A stretch of 64,000 bases of DNA from assembly GCA_024695415.1 (NCBI GenBank), contig JAILIE010000065.1, positions 62,001-126,000 of the forward strand. Reading direction: 5' to 3'. The notes below the pieces were generated by a model. That model was not told the origin of the DNA. It saw only the letters and a program-made list of their open reading frames with translations, and did no database searches. Positions 48,594 to 58,052 of the stretch are shown here, piece by piece. This DNA is from Clostridiales bacterium. GTDB taxonomy: Bacteria > Bacillota > Clostridia > Christensenellales > Aristaeellaceae. The position numbers and the translations under genes are program-made. Within the stretch, counting starts at the first letter, position 1, and the number at the start of each line of letters is the position of its first letter.

Positions 48594-49595
48594 ATGGGTG
48601 CGGTTCCGGCCTCAAGATATATTTTCGGCTCCATTCCGTGGTACAGTTTCCTGATCGTCTCCGGCGCGGTGATCGCCGTAATCCTCGCCTCCCGCGAGGA
48701 GCGGCGCGCCGGTTTCCGGAAGGATACCGTCATCGACCTGGCGCTGTGGATCCTTCCCGGGGGAATCATCGGCGCCAGGCTCTATTATGTCGCGTTTTCC
48801 TGGGACCAGTTCCGGGACGATCCCGTATCCATCCTGAAAGTATGGGAGGGCGGTATCGCAATTTACGGCGCGGTGATCGCCGGTTTCCTGATTATCCTTC
48901 TGTTCAGCCGCCGGCGGAAAATTCCGGCGCTGAAGCTGTGTGACATCATCGCGCCTGGCCTGATCCTGGCCCAGGCGATCGGAAGGTGGGGCAATTATTT
49001 CAACTCTGAGGCCTACGGCCTGGAAATCACAAATCCCTCGCTTCAGTTCTTCCCTTTCGGCGTCCTGATCCCGGAGGCGGAAGGCACGGCCTGGCATATG
49101 GCGACGTTTTTCTATGAATCCGCCTGGAACCTGTGTGTATTTGTCTTCCTGATGATTGCGCGAAGGCGCTGGTTCCGGAAACCGGGGGACGTCTTCCTGT
49201 TCTATGTGTTCCTTTATTCCTGCGGCCGGCTGGTGATCGAGGACTACCGGATGGATTCGCTGTACGCGACTTCTTCAGTCAGAATCAGCCAGCTGCTCAG
49301 CGTCGTTTTCTGCGCGGTGATCCTCATCCTGTACATGCGCCGCAGGATCACGGAAGGCAGGGGGTCCCGGATCGGGTGCGTCCCCGCGGCGGCCTCGCTC
49401 CTGTATACGCTTCCCGTCATCGCCTTCACGCTGAACCTGTTCATCCCTCCCGCCGGTATGACCGTCGGCGCGCGGACGCTTTTCCTGCTGGGTTATTCCC
49501 TGCTGTCGATCGTTTCGCTGATGGTCCTGTACGGCCGGAGCGGAAAAGATGAGGTGTATTATGCCATCCGGACAGATGAAAAACCTGCTGTATAA
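48594..49595 (+). CDS. lgt: Prolipoprotein diacylglyceryl transferase
   Basis: GGIIGARLYYVAFSWD, WEGGIAIYGAVIAG, AQAIGRWGNYFNSEAYG. Confidence 0.95.
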   Translation: MGAVPASRYIFGSIPWYSFLIVSGAVIAVILASREERRAGFRKDTVIDLALWILPGGIIGARLYYVAFSWDQFRDDPVSILKVWEGGIAIYGAVIAGFLIILLFSRRRKIPALKLCDIIAPGLILAQAIGRWGNYFNSEAYGLEITNPSLQFFPFGVLIPEAEGTAWHMATFFYESAWNLCVFVFLMIARRRWFRKPGDVFLFYVFLYSCGRLVIEDYRMDSLYATSSVRISQLLSVVFCAVILILYMRRRITEGRGSRIGCVPAAASLLYTLPVIAFTLNLFIPPAGMTVGARTLFLLGYSLLSIVSLMVLYGRSGKDEVYYAIRTDEKPAV

Positions 49596-50751
49596 ACTGG
49601 CGCTGCCGATATTCGCCCCGTCCCCGGAAAAGGATCCGGTCATTTCCGTTACCGGCCATCCCCTCGACGACCGGAAGTCCCTTGCCCGGATTCTGCGGAA
49701 GCACCATGTGCTCGGGGCTTCCGTCCTGCTGGCGTCCCATGAGGATGAAACGCTGGTGCTGACGCGTTCTCTGAAAACCGGCCAGGTGCCGGATGAAAAC
49801 ACCATGTACCGGGTCGCGTCCATCACCAAAACGGCAACGGCGATGGTCACGCTCCGCCTGTGCGCAGAAGGCCTGATCAGCCTCGACTCGCCGGTATCCC
49901 TGTACCTGCCGGACTGCTGCAGCGATATCGACCTGAAGGACGTTACGCTGCGGCATCTGCTTTCCCATACTTCGGGCCTGTCGGATCCCGCCGACCTGGT
50001 CCGGCTTCTGGAAGAGGGCGCACCTTTCCGACAGGCGGTGGCCGGACGACGGGTGGCGGAACCCGGCAAAAGCTTCCGGTATTCCAATCTCGGTTTCGGC
50101 CTGGTCGGCTGCGTCCTGGAATCGGTGACCGGTAAGGCGGTCAGCGAAGTGTTTTACGAATATCTTTTCCGCCCGCTGGGAATGAACGCAACCCTGGAGG
50201 GGTGCTCCCTCCGGAAGGAGACGATCATGCCCGTGGTCCGCGTGTTTCCCTACCATGCCGACCGCATGCTCCGCCTGACGGAGCTGGGAAAGAAGCCGGT
50301 CGGATCCCCGGATCCGCTGCGCCATTACGGGTATACCGCCGGAAGCATGTATACGGATATCCGTTCCCTCCGGAAAATGATCGGGTGCGTGATGGACGGA
50401 GGCCGGGGGCTTCCCGGAAGCGAAACGATCCGCCAGATGACCTGTCAGCACGCGTCCTACGGCGCTGTGTCCCCCGCCCTTTCCTACGGGCTGGGGCTGC
50501 TGATCATTCAGGATCCGTCGATTTCAGCGGAGCGTGTGCTCGGCCACCAGGGTTTTGCCTACGGATGCGCGGACGGCGCTTTCTGGGATGAGGAGTCCGG
50601 ATGGATCATGATCATACTGAACGGCGGATGCAGCGAAGCGAGGGACGGCAGGCTCGGGCTGTGCAACCGGGATATGCTCCGCTACGCCTTTGGAAAGGAG
50701 ATTCCGGGTTGGGTTATATCGAAGCAATCCGAAGCGTACGAAATCGGGTAA
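49561..50751 (+). CDS. Serine beta-lactamase-like / class C-type serine hydrolase
   Basis: VASITKTATAMV (SxxK), LRHLLSHTSGL, YSNLGFGLVG (YxN). Confidence 0.88.
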   Translation: MPSGQMKNLLYKLALPIFAPSPEKDPVISVTGHPLDDRKSLARILRKHHVLGASVLLASHEDETLVLTRSLKTGQVPDENTMYRVASITKTATAMVTLRLCAEGLISLDSPVSLYLPDCCSDIDLKDVTLRHLLSHTSGLSDPADLVRLLEEGAPFRQAVAGRRVAEPGKSFRYSNLGFGLVGCVLESVTGKAVSEVFYEYLFRPLGMNATLEGCSLRKETIMPVVRVFPYHADRMLRLTELGKKPVGSPDPLRHYGYTAGSMYTDIRSLRKMIGCVMDGGRGLPGSETIRQMTCQHASYGAVSPALSYGLGLLIIQDPSISAERVLGHQGFAYGCADGAFWDEESGWIMIILNGGCSEARDGRLGLCNRDMLRYAFGKEIPGWVISKQSEAYEIG

Positions 50752-51332
50752 CGGTACGCCTCGACAGCGGCAGGACCTTCACCCTGCGGCGCCGTGACCT
50801 GGAGGAGCTGGGCCTTACGGAGGGCGCGGAATCCGAAGAGGCGGAACTGGAAAAGGAAATCCTGCGGCAGCAGTACCGTGACGCGCTGTCCGCGGCGGTT
50901 TCCCTCCTGGCCGCGCGGCCGTACAGCGAGCAGGAAATCAGGCGGAAACTCATGGACCGGGGCTTCTGCGCGGAAACCGCGGACCTGGCCGTTTACCGGC
51001 TTCGGAAAGAAAAACTGCTGGACGACAACGATTTCAGCCGGCAGTGGGTCCGGTACCGGACCGGATGCCGGTGGGGACCGGGACGGATCCTGCGGGAGCT
51101 GATCGCCAAGGGCGTCGACGAGGAAACCGCGCGCGGGGCAATCTCCGAATCCGATCCGGAGGAAGCCGGAAACGCCGCCCTTCATCTGGTCCGGAAGGCG
51201 CTGAGGAACCGGAAAGCGGACGAGCCGCCCACCAAAGCCCGGCAGCGGATTATCCAGGGCCTGGTCCGGCGGGGATACGACTGGGACACCGCCCGGGAAG
51301 CGTACGAGCGGGCCCTGGAAGAAAGCGAATAA
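50709..51332 (+). CDS. recX: Regulatory protein RecX
   Basis: TTG start at 50709 preceded by AAGGAG; LLAARPYSEQEIRRKLMDRGF, LLDDNDFSRQWVRYR, LRELIAKGVDEE. Confidence 0.88.
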   Translation: MGYIEAIRSVRNRVTVRLDSGRTFTLRRRDLEELGLTEGAESEEAELEKEILRQQYRDALSAAVSLLAARPYSEQEIRRKLMDRGFCAETADLAVYRLRKEKLLDDNDFSRQWVRYRTGCRWGPGRILRELIAKGVDEETARGAISESDPEEAGNAALHLVRKALRNRKADEPPTKARQRIIQGLVRRGYDWDTAREAYERALEESE

Positions 51333-51333
51333 A

Positions 51334-51364
51334 GAAATGCCGTTCCCGAAGGAGCGGCATTTCT
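51334..51364. terminator. Hairpin between convergent recX and ppdK (bidirectional)
   Basis: aaagaaatgccgttcccgaaggagcggcatttctt. Confidence 0.65.
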
Positions 51365-51380
51365 TGTGGATTGGATTCTC

Positions 51381-54020
51381 TTACTTCTTTTCGGCAATCG
51401 CGGCCTGAGCGGCAGCCAGGCGTGCGATCGGTACGCGGAAGGGAGAGCAGCTGACGTAGTCCAGGCCGATCTTGTGGCAGAACTCGACGGAGCTCGGATC
51501 GCCGCCGTGCTCGCCGCAGATGCCGACATGGAGCTTCGGATTGACAGGACGGCCCAGCCTGATCGCCATTTCCATCAGTTTGCCGACGCCGGTCTGGTCC
51601 AGCTTGGCGAAGGGATCGTTTTCCAGGATCTTGGCGTCATAATACGCGCTGAGGAACTTGCCCGCGTCGTCACGGCTGAAGCCGAAGGTCATCTGGGTCA
51701 GGTCGTTGGTGCCGAAGCAGAAGAAGTCCGCCTCTGTGGCGATCTCGTCCGCGGTCAGCGCCGCGCGCGGGATCTCGATCATGGTACCGACTTCATATTC
51801 GATCTTCAGGTCGCTGGCGGCAATCTCGGCGTCGGCGGTTTCCACGACGACCTTCTTGACGTACTTCAGTTCCTTGAGCTCACAGACCAGCGGAATCATG
51901 ATTTCCGGCTTCACATTCCAGTCGGGATGGGCCTTCTGGGTGTTAATGGCCGCGCGGATGACCGCCTTGGTCTGCATCTTTGCGATTTCAGGATAGGTCA
52001 CAGCCAGACGGCAGCCGCGGTGGCCCATCATGGGATTGAATTCATGCAGGGAGGAGATGATGTTGCGGATGGTTTCCACGCTCTTGCCCTGGGCCTTCGC
52101 CAGCAGTTCGATCTCCTCGTCGTTGGTGGGTACGAACTCATGCAGCGGCGGATCCAGGAAGCGGATGCACACGGGGCAGCCTTCCAGGGCTTCGTAGAGC
52201 TTCTCAAAGTCGCCCTGCTGATACGGCAGGATCTTATCAAGCGCGGCTTCCCGCTCTTCCACGGTGTCGGAGCAAATCATCTCCCGGAAGGCGGCGATGC
52301 GTTCCGGCTCGAAGAACATATGCTCGGTCCGGCAAAGACCGATGCCTTCGGCACCCAGCTCCCGCGCTTTCTTCGCGTCAGCGGGGGTGTCGGCATTGGT
52401 GCGGACGCGCAGGCGGCGGTACTTGTCCGCCCAGGCCATGATCCGGCCGAACTCACCGGCGATGGTGGCGTCCACGGTCGGGATCAGTCCGTCATAGATG
52501 TTGCCGGTGGTGCCGTCGATGGAGAGGAAGTCCCCTTCACCGAAGGTCTTGCCGGCCAGCGTGAACTTCTTGTTCTCCTCGTCCATGGCGATCTCGCCGC
52601 AGCCGGAAACACAGCATTTGCCCATGCCGCGTGCCACAACGGCCGCGTGGCTGGTCATGCCGCCGCGCACGGTCAGGATACCCTGGGCGCTCTTCATGCC
52701 GGTAATATCCTCGGGAGAGGTTTCCAGGCGGACCAGGACGACCTTTTCGCCGCGGTTCGCCCACTCTTCGGCGTCTTCCGCGGTGAAGACGATCTTACCG
52801 CAGGCGGCGCCGGGGGAAGCGCCCAGGCCCTTGCCGATGGGCGCGGCCTTCTTCAGGGCCGCGGCGTCAAACTGCGGATGCAGGAGGGTGTCGAGGTTGC
52901 GCGGATCGATCATGGCAACCGCTTCCTCTTCGGAACGCATTCCCTCGTCCACCAGGTCGCAGGCAATCTTCAGGGCCGCCTGCGCGGTGCGCTTGCCGTT
53001 GCGGCACTGCAGCATGTAGAGCTTGCCGTTCTCGACGGTGAACTCCATATCCTGCATATCGCGGTAATGGTTCTCCAGGATGTCACATACGCGGACGAAA
53101 TCGGCGTACGCTTCGGGGAACTGTTCCGCCATCTGGCTGATCGGCATGGGGGTGCGCACGCCGGCCACGACGTCTTCGCCCTGGGCATTGACGAGGAACT
53201 CGCCCATGAGTTTGTTTTCACCGGTGGCGGGGTCGCGCGTGAAGGCGACGCCGGTACCGGAATTGTTATTCAGGTTGCCGAAGACCATGGGCATGACGTT
53301 GACCGCGGTGCCCCAGCTGTACGGAATGTCATTGTCGCGGCGGTAAACATTGGCGCGGGGATTGTCCCAGGAACGGAAAACAGCCTTGATGGCGCCCATG
53401 AGCTGTTCCTTGGGATCAGAGGGGAAATCGGAGCCGATCTTGGACTTGTATTCCGCCTTGAACTGGGAGGCCAGTTCCTTCAGGTCGTCCGCCGTGAGTT
53501 CCACGTCGTAGGTGACGCCTTTCCTGGCTTTCATTTCGTCGATCAGCTGCTCGAAATACTTCTTGCCGACTTCCATAACGACGTCGGAATACATCTGGAT
53601 GAAACGGCGGTAGCTGTCATAAACGAAGCGGGCGAACTTGGGATCGTCGTTTCCGGCGATCATCGCGGCGACCACGTCGTCATTCAGGCCGAGGTTCAGG
53701 ATGGTGTCCATCATACCGGGCATGGAAGCACGGGCACCGGAACGGACGGAAACTAGAAGAGGATTTTTCAGGTCGCCGAATTTCTTCCCGTTGATCTCTT
53801 CCATTTTGGAAATGTATTCCATGATCTGGGCCTGGATTTCATCATTGATCTGACGGCCGTCCTCATAATACTGAGTGCAGGCTTCGGTTGAAATGGTAAA
53901 CCCCTGAGGCACGGGAAGACCGATATGGGTCATCTCCGCAAGGTTGGCGCCCTTGCCGCCCAGCAGCTCGCGCATGGTGGCATTCCCTTCACTGAAGAGG
54001 TACAGGTATTTTTTGGACAT
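51381..54020 (-). CDS. ppdK: Pyruvate, phosphate dikinase
   Basis: LGGKGANLAEMTHIGLPVPQGFTISTEAC, GGMTSHAAVVARGMGKCCVSGC, GTNDLTQMTFGFSRDDAGKFL. Confidence 0.97.
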   Translation of the reverse strand: MSKKYLYLFSEGNATMRELLGGKGANLAEMTHIGLPVPQGFTISTEACTQYYEDGRQINDEIQAQIMEYISKMEEINGKKFGDLKNPLLVSVRSGARASMPGMMDTILNLGLNDDVVAAMIAGNDDPKFARFVYDSYRRFIQMYSDVVMEVGKKYFEQLIDEMKARKGVTYDVELTADDLKELASQFKAEYKSKIGSDFPSDPKEQLMGAIKAVFRSWDNPRANVYRRDNDIPYSWGTAVNVMPMVFGNLNNNSGTGVAFTRDPATGENKLMGEFLVNAQGEDVVAGVRTPMPISQMAEQFPEAYADFVRVCDILENHYRDMQDMEFTVENGKLYMLQCRNGKRTAQAALKIACDLVDEGMRSEEEAVAMIDPRNLDTLLHPQFDAAALKKAAPIGKGLGASPGAACGKIVFTAEDAEEWANRGEKVVLVRLETSPEDITGMKSAQGILTVRGGMTSHAAVVARGMGKCCVSGCGEIAMDEENKKFTLAGKTFGEGDFLSIDGTTGNIYDGLIPTVDATIAGEFGRIMAWADKYRRLRVRTNADTPADAKKARELGAEGIGLCRTEHMFFEPERIAAFREMICSDTVEEREAALDKILPYQQGDFEKLYEALEGCPVCIRFLDPPLHEFVPTNDEEIELLAKAQGKSVETIRNIISSLHEFNPMMGHRGCRLAVTYPEIAKMQTKAVIRAAINTQKAHPDWNVKPEIMIPLVCELKELKYVKKVVVETADAEIAASDLKIEYEVGTMIEIPRAALTADEIATEADFFCFGTNDLTQMTFGFSRDDAGKFLSAYYDAKILENDPFAKLDQTGVGKLMEMAIRLGRPVNPKLHVGICGEHGGDPSSVEFCHKIGLDYVSCSPFRVPIARLAAAQAAIAEKK

Positions 54021-54132
54021 GGAAATAACTCCTCCTCGCTTTTCTTGCATACGGACGGATTTTTACAATGAATTCCGTCATGCGTTTCCGTACAAATTAT
54101 TATATCTTTTACCGCAGGACATTGCAAGCCTT

Positions 54133-55857
54133 TTATCCCTGCACCAGGCTTGATTTTCTGTTTTCGGAGGCCGTGAGCATCTGCTGCGCGTAACCGGAGG
54201 CCTCCGGGGAAATCCCGTCAGCCCCGCTGATCATCCGGGCGATTTCACCGATCCTTCCCTTCCGGTCCAGCTCGCTCACACGGGTCAGAGTCCGGCCGTT
54301 CTCAGTTCCCTTGGAAACGAGGTACTGCCAGTCTCCCGCCGCGGCAAGCTGCGGCAGGTGGCTGACGCAGATGACCTGGTGGCGGCGGGATATCAGGATC
54401 ATCTTCTCCGCCACGGTCTGCGCCATGCGGCCGCTGATCCCGGTATCAATCTCGTCGAAGACCATCGTCTCAATGCCGGTATGGCAGGCTTCCAGCACTT
54501 TCATCGCCAGCATCAGGCGTGAGAGCTCGCCGCCGGAAGCGATCTTCGCCAGGGGCATCAGCGGCTCCCCGGGGTTCGGGCAGATCATGAATTCCAGGCT
54601 GTCGTCGCCGTTTTCAGACGGCATTTTCGGCTTTCCGCCGGTATCCTGCCGGAATTCCACCCGAAAAACGGTCTGGGCCATCCCCAGGTCGGACAGCTCG
54701 CGCATCATGTCCTTTTCAAAGCCGCGGGCAATTTCCATCCTGGATTCGCTCAGGCGGCGGGCGGCGGCGCGGTACACGGCGAGAAGCTCCTTGTGCTCCC
54801 GTCCCATCCGGGCGATGCGCTCCTCCAGCCCGTTCAGGTCCGCCAGTTCCTCCTCCAGCTTTTCATACGCGCTGAGCACGTCCTCCTCGGTGCTGCCGTA
54901 ACGCCTTTCGAGGCGCCGCAGGGTCTCCAGGCGGTTTTCAGCCTGCTCCAGGCGGACGGGATCATCCTCGTTGCGCTCCATCATCTGGTTCACCTGGAAC
55001 GCCACGTCCTCCAGATCAAAAAAAATGCTGTCGCAACGGTCCGCCAGCGTATCGGCGTCCGGTTCAAAGGACGAAACCGGCCGAAGCAGCCGGGCGGCCT
55101 CCCGTATGGACTGCATGGATCCGGACTGTTCGTCGCCGGACATCAGCAGGCGGTACGCGGCGTGCAGCGCGGTGGAGATCTTCGCCGCGTTCTGCATTTT
55201 GCGGATTTCCGCGGTCAGTTTTTCCTCCTCGCCGGGGTGGATATCCGCGGAGCGCAGGACTTCGATCTCCTTTTCCAGCTGCTGGCTGCGCATCTCCCGG
55301 TTTTCATTTTTCCTGACAAGGCGCGCATATTCCCGGTGATTGGCGATGAAAGCACCGCAGGCGTCCCGGACCTCGGAAAGGAGCCGACGGTGCTCCTCCC
55401 CGCCCATCTGGTCCAGATAATCCAGGTGCGTCCTGGAATCGGCCAGGAACTGGTGTTCGCTCTGTCCGTGCAGGTTCATCAGGAGGGGCGCGATTTCCCG
55501 CAGGAAAGACAGCGGCACCAGTACGCCGCATACCCTGCAGATATTCTTCCCGGATTCAGAAATTTCCCGGTATACCGTAACCGTCTGCCCGTCGTATTCA
55601 ATGGATTCCCGCTCCATCAGCTCCACGATCTTCGGGGACGGGGCGGAAAGGTCGAAAATGGCCTCAACAGAAGCTTTCGTGCAACCGGAACGGATCATCG
55701 TCCGGTCCGCGCGGCCGCCGAGAATCAGGATCACGGAATCCACCACAATGCTTTTACCGGCGCCGGTTTCCCCCGAGAGGACCTGAAGGCCGGGATGGAA
55801 CTCCAGGTCCAGCTGATCAATCAGCGCGATATTCCGGATGGAAAGAGATTGAATCAT
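54133..55857 (-). CDS. recN: DNA repair protein RecN
   Basis: MIQSLSIRNIALIDQLDLEFHPGLQVLSGETGAGKSIVVDSVILILGGRA, LASGGELSRLMLAMK, FDEIDTGISG. Confidence 0.96.
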   Translation of the reverse strand: MIQSLSIRNIALIDQLDLEFHPGLQVLSGETGAGKSIVVDSVILILGGRADRTMIRSGCTKASVEAIFDLSAPSPKIVELMERESIEYDGQTVTVYREISESGKNICRVCGVLVPLSFLREIAPLLMNLHGQSEHQFLADSRTHLDYLDQMGGEEHRRLLSEVRDACGAFIANHREYARLVRKNENREMRSQQLEKEIEVLRSADIHPGEEEKLTAEIRKMQNAAKISTALHAAYRLLMSGDEQSGSMQSIREAARLLRPVSSFEPDADTLADRCDSIFFDLEDVAFQVNQMMERNEDDPVRLEQAENRLETLRRLERRYGSTEEDVLSAYEKLEEELADLNGLEERIARMGREHKELLAVYRAAARRLSESRMEIARGFEKDMMRELSDLGMAQTVFRVEFRQDTGGKPKMPSENGDDSLEFMICPNPGEPLMPLAKIASGGELSRLMLAMKVLEACHTGIETMVFDEIDTGISGRMAQTVAEKMILISRRHQVICVSHLPQLAAAGDWQYLVSKGTENGRTLTRVSELDRKGRIGEIARMISGADGISPEASGYAQQMLTASENRKSSLVQG

Positions 55858-55869
55858 CAGGAGCCTCCC

Positions 55870-56325
55870 TTATCCGTGAAAACTCAGTTTCAGCAGCCGG
55901 GCGGAAACCTCGGACGCGTCCGTCTCATCCCGCACCACGACAAAGACGGTATTGTCGCCTGCGATGGTTCCCAGGATTTCCGGCCACTCCATGGTATCGA
56001 TCGCTTCCGCCGCGACATTGGCTGAACCGCTCAGCGTCTTGACGACGACCATCTGCCCCGCGTGCTCCACGCTGACCAGCGAGTCGGACAGGATCCGGTT
56101 GAGACGGTCGTTGACCGCGGATTCCCGTCTGTCCGGCTTGGCATATTTATATCCTCCCCGGTCGCTGGTGACCTTGATCAGGCGCAGTTCCCGGATGTCC
56201 CGGGAAATCGTCGCCTGCGTCACCCGGTAACCGAGCATGCGCAGCTCAGAGGCGAGCTCCTCCTGGGTTTCGATTTCCTTGGCGGAAATAATCCGCAGTA
56301 TCTCGTCGTGCCTGGTGGATTTCAT
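55870..56325 (-). CDS. argR: Arginine repressor ArgR
   Basis: MKSTRHDEILRIISAKEIETQEELASELRMLGYRVTQATISRDIRELRLIKV; TIAGDNTVFVVVRDE. Confidence 0.95.
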   Translation of the reverse strand: MKSTRHDEILRIISAKEIETQEELASELRMLGYRVTQATISRDIRELRLIKVTSDRGGYKYAKPDRRESAVNDRLNRILSDSLVSVEHAGQMVVVKTLSGSANVAAEAIDTMEWPEILGTIAGDNTVFVVVRDETDASEVSARLLKLSFHG

Positions 56326-56342
56326 GTCGGGTCTTGCCTCCT

Positions 56343-57170
56343 TTACCGGCGCTCGGAGCTCCATTCAATCAGCTTGGTATGAAGCAGGGAAAAGAAGTGA
56401 TAGGGCCGCAGCCGGATCAGATGGATTTTCTGATCGGAACCGGTGACGACGACTTCGTCGCCCGCGCCGAGCGTGCCCATATTCACGCCGTCGATCTGCA
56501 ACTCGGCCGTCTGCGCGCTTTCGGCCTGCAGGCGGAAAACGATCCGGGATTCCCCGGAAAGGATGCAGGGGCAGTGCTGAAGGCTGTGGGCGCAGACAGG
56601 GGTCAGGATGATACAGTTCATGCCCGGATAAACGATCGGGCCGCCGGCGGACAGCGAATAACCGGTGGATCCGGTCGGCGTGGCCGCGATCATCCCGTCG
56701 GCTGTGAATACGGCGTACTGTTCGTCGTTGACCGTGCATTCCACCCGGATCAGGCGCGCGTAGCCGCCCCGGGTAATCACCATATCGTTCAGGGCGAGCC
56801 AGGAACCGCCCGTCCGCGGATTCCGGATCTGAAGGAGCATTCTCTCATCCGTGTCAAAACAGCCGGCCAGGATGGATTCGAGCGCGGAAAGAAGACGATC
56901 CGGTTCCTCCTCCGTGAGGAAACCGACCGTACCGAGGTTGACGCCGAGCAGCGGCGCGTGATACCGCATGGCATACCGGGCGCCGAGCAGCAGCGTTCCG
57001 TCCCCGCCGAACGTCAGGATCAGGTCCGGCACCGGAAAATCGGGATTTTCCTGCGGACGGACGCATTCGATACCGTGCCCGCGGAAAAAAGATTCCGCCT
57101 GCGCGGCGAGGCGCGACGCCTCCGGTTTTTCCGTGTGCGTAACCAAAGCGACTGTATGGAACACAAGCAT
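56343..57170 (-). CDS. nadK: NAD kinase
   Basis: LILTFGGDGTLLLGARYA, LLGVNLGTVGFLTE, ALNDMVITRG, TPTGSTGYSLSAGGPIV. Confidence 0.95.
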   Translation of the reverse strand: MLVFHTVALVTHTEKPEASRLAAQAESFFRGHGIECVRPQENPDFPVPDLILTFGGDGTLLLGARYAMRYHAPLLGVNLGTVGFLTEEEPDRLLSALESILAGCFDTDERMLLQIRNPRTGGSWLALNDMVITRGGYARLIRVECTVNDEQYAVFTADGMIAATPTGSTGYSLSAGGPIVYPGMNCIILTPVCAHSLQHCPCILSGESRIVFRLQAESAQTAELQIDGVNMGTLGAGDEVVVTGSDQKIHLIRLRPYHFFSLLHTKLIEWSSERR

Positions 57171-57233
57171 ACTCCCTTTCGGGGATTAATATACCATACA
57201 ATGCATAAATATTCAATCCTTTGAAAGAAGGGT

Positions 57234-58052
57234 TCAGCGCCCCGCAGAGAGCACGCGGTGCGCTTCGGAGATCACTTCGCTGACCCTTTCCGGGGATACG
57301 GGTTCCAGGCCGGGAGCCTTCCGGCGGATTTCCGAAATGAACTCGATATTGCCCTCCGGGCCGGTGATCGGCGAATAATCCAGGCGAAGCAGGCACAGGC
57401 CGGCGGAATCCGTAAACTCCAGCATCCGGTCGATGACCATGCGGTGGATTTCCGGGTCCCGTACGACGCCCTTCTTCCCCACATTCTCCCGGCCGGCCTC
57501 GAACTGGGGTTTGATCAGCGAATAGAACACCCCGTCCGGACCCATGATCCGGTCGGCGGCGGGAAGGATCAGGCGAATGGATATAAAGCTGACATCCATG
57601 ACGGTCACTTCCGGACGGACCGGAAACATGTCCTCCGTCAGGTACCGGGCATTGGTCCTTTCCATAACCGTGACCCGGGGATCGTTGCGGAGCTTCCAGT
57701 CCAGCTGGCCGTATCCGACGTCGATCGAGTAAACCCTGGACGCGCCGGAAAGAAGGCAGACCTCCGTAAAGCCGCCCGTGCTCGATCCGATGTCCATCAC
57801 GGTGCGGTTCCGCAGGTCGGCGTTGAAAACGCGGACCGCCTTCTCCAGTTTCAGCGCGCCACGGCTGACATACTGAAGCTGCGGCGCGCGGATAAGGAGC
57901 TCATCCTCCGGACGCACGGGTTCGGAAGCCTTCAGGATCTTCTTTTCCCCGATATAGACGCTGCCGGCCATGATCGCGGCCTGCGCTTTTTCCCGGCTTT
58001 CCGCCAGGCCCCGGTTCACCAGGGCGACGTCCGCTCTTACTTTTTCGGGCAT
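57234..58052 (-). CDS. tlyA: TlyA family rRNA (cytidine-2'-O)-methyltransferase
   Basis: MPEKVRADVALVNRGLAESREKAQAAIMAG (S4), DIGSSTGGFTEVCLLSGASRVYSIDVGYGQLDWKLR. Confidence 0.94.
   Translation of the reverse strand: MPEKVRADVALVNRGLAESREKAQAAIMAGSVYIGEKKILKASEPVRPEDELLIRAPQLQYVSRGALKLEKAVRVFNADLRNRTVMDIGSSTGGFTEVCLLSGASRVYSIDVGYGQLDWKLRNDPRVTVMERTNARYLTEDMFPVRPEVTVMDVSFISIRLILPAADRIMGPDGVFYSLIKPQFEAGRENVGKKGVVRDPEIHRMVIDRMLEFTDSAGLCLLRLDYSPITGPEGNIEFISEIRRKAPGLEPVSPERVSEVISEAHRVLSAGR

Noticed and set aside
51366-53756. 796-aa plus-strand ORF opposite ppdK
   Set aside because: Same antisense-shadow explanation; ppdK motifs span the whole region on the minus strand.
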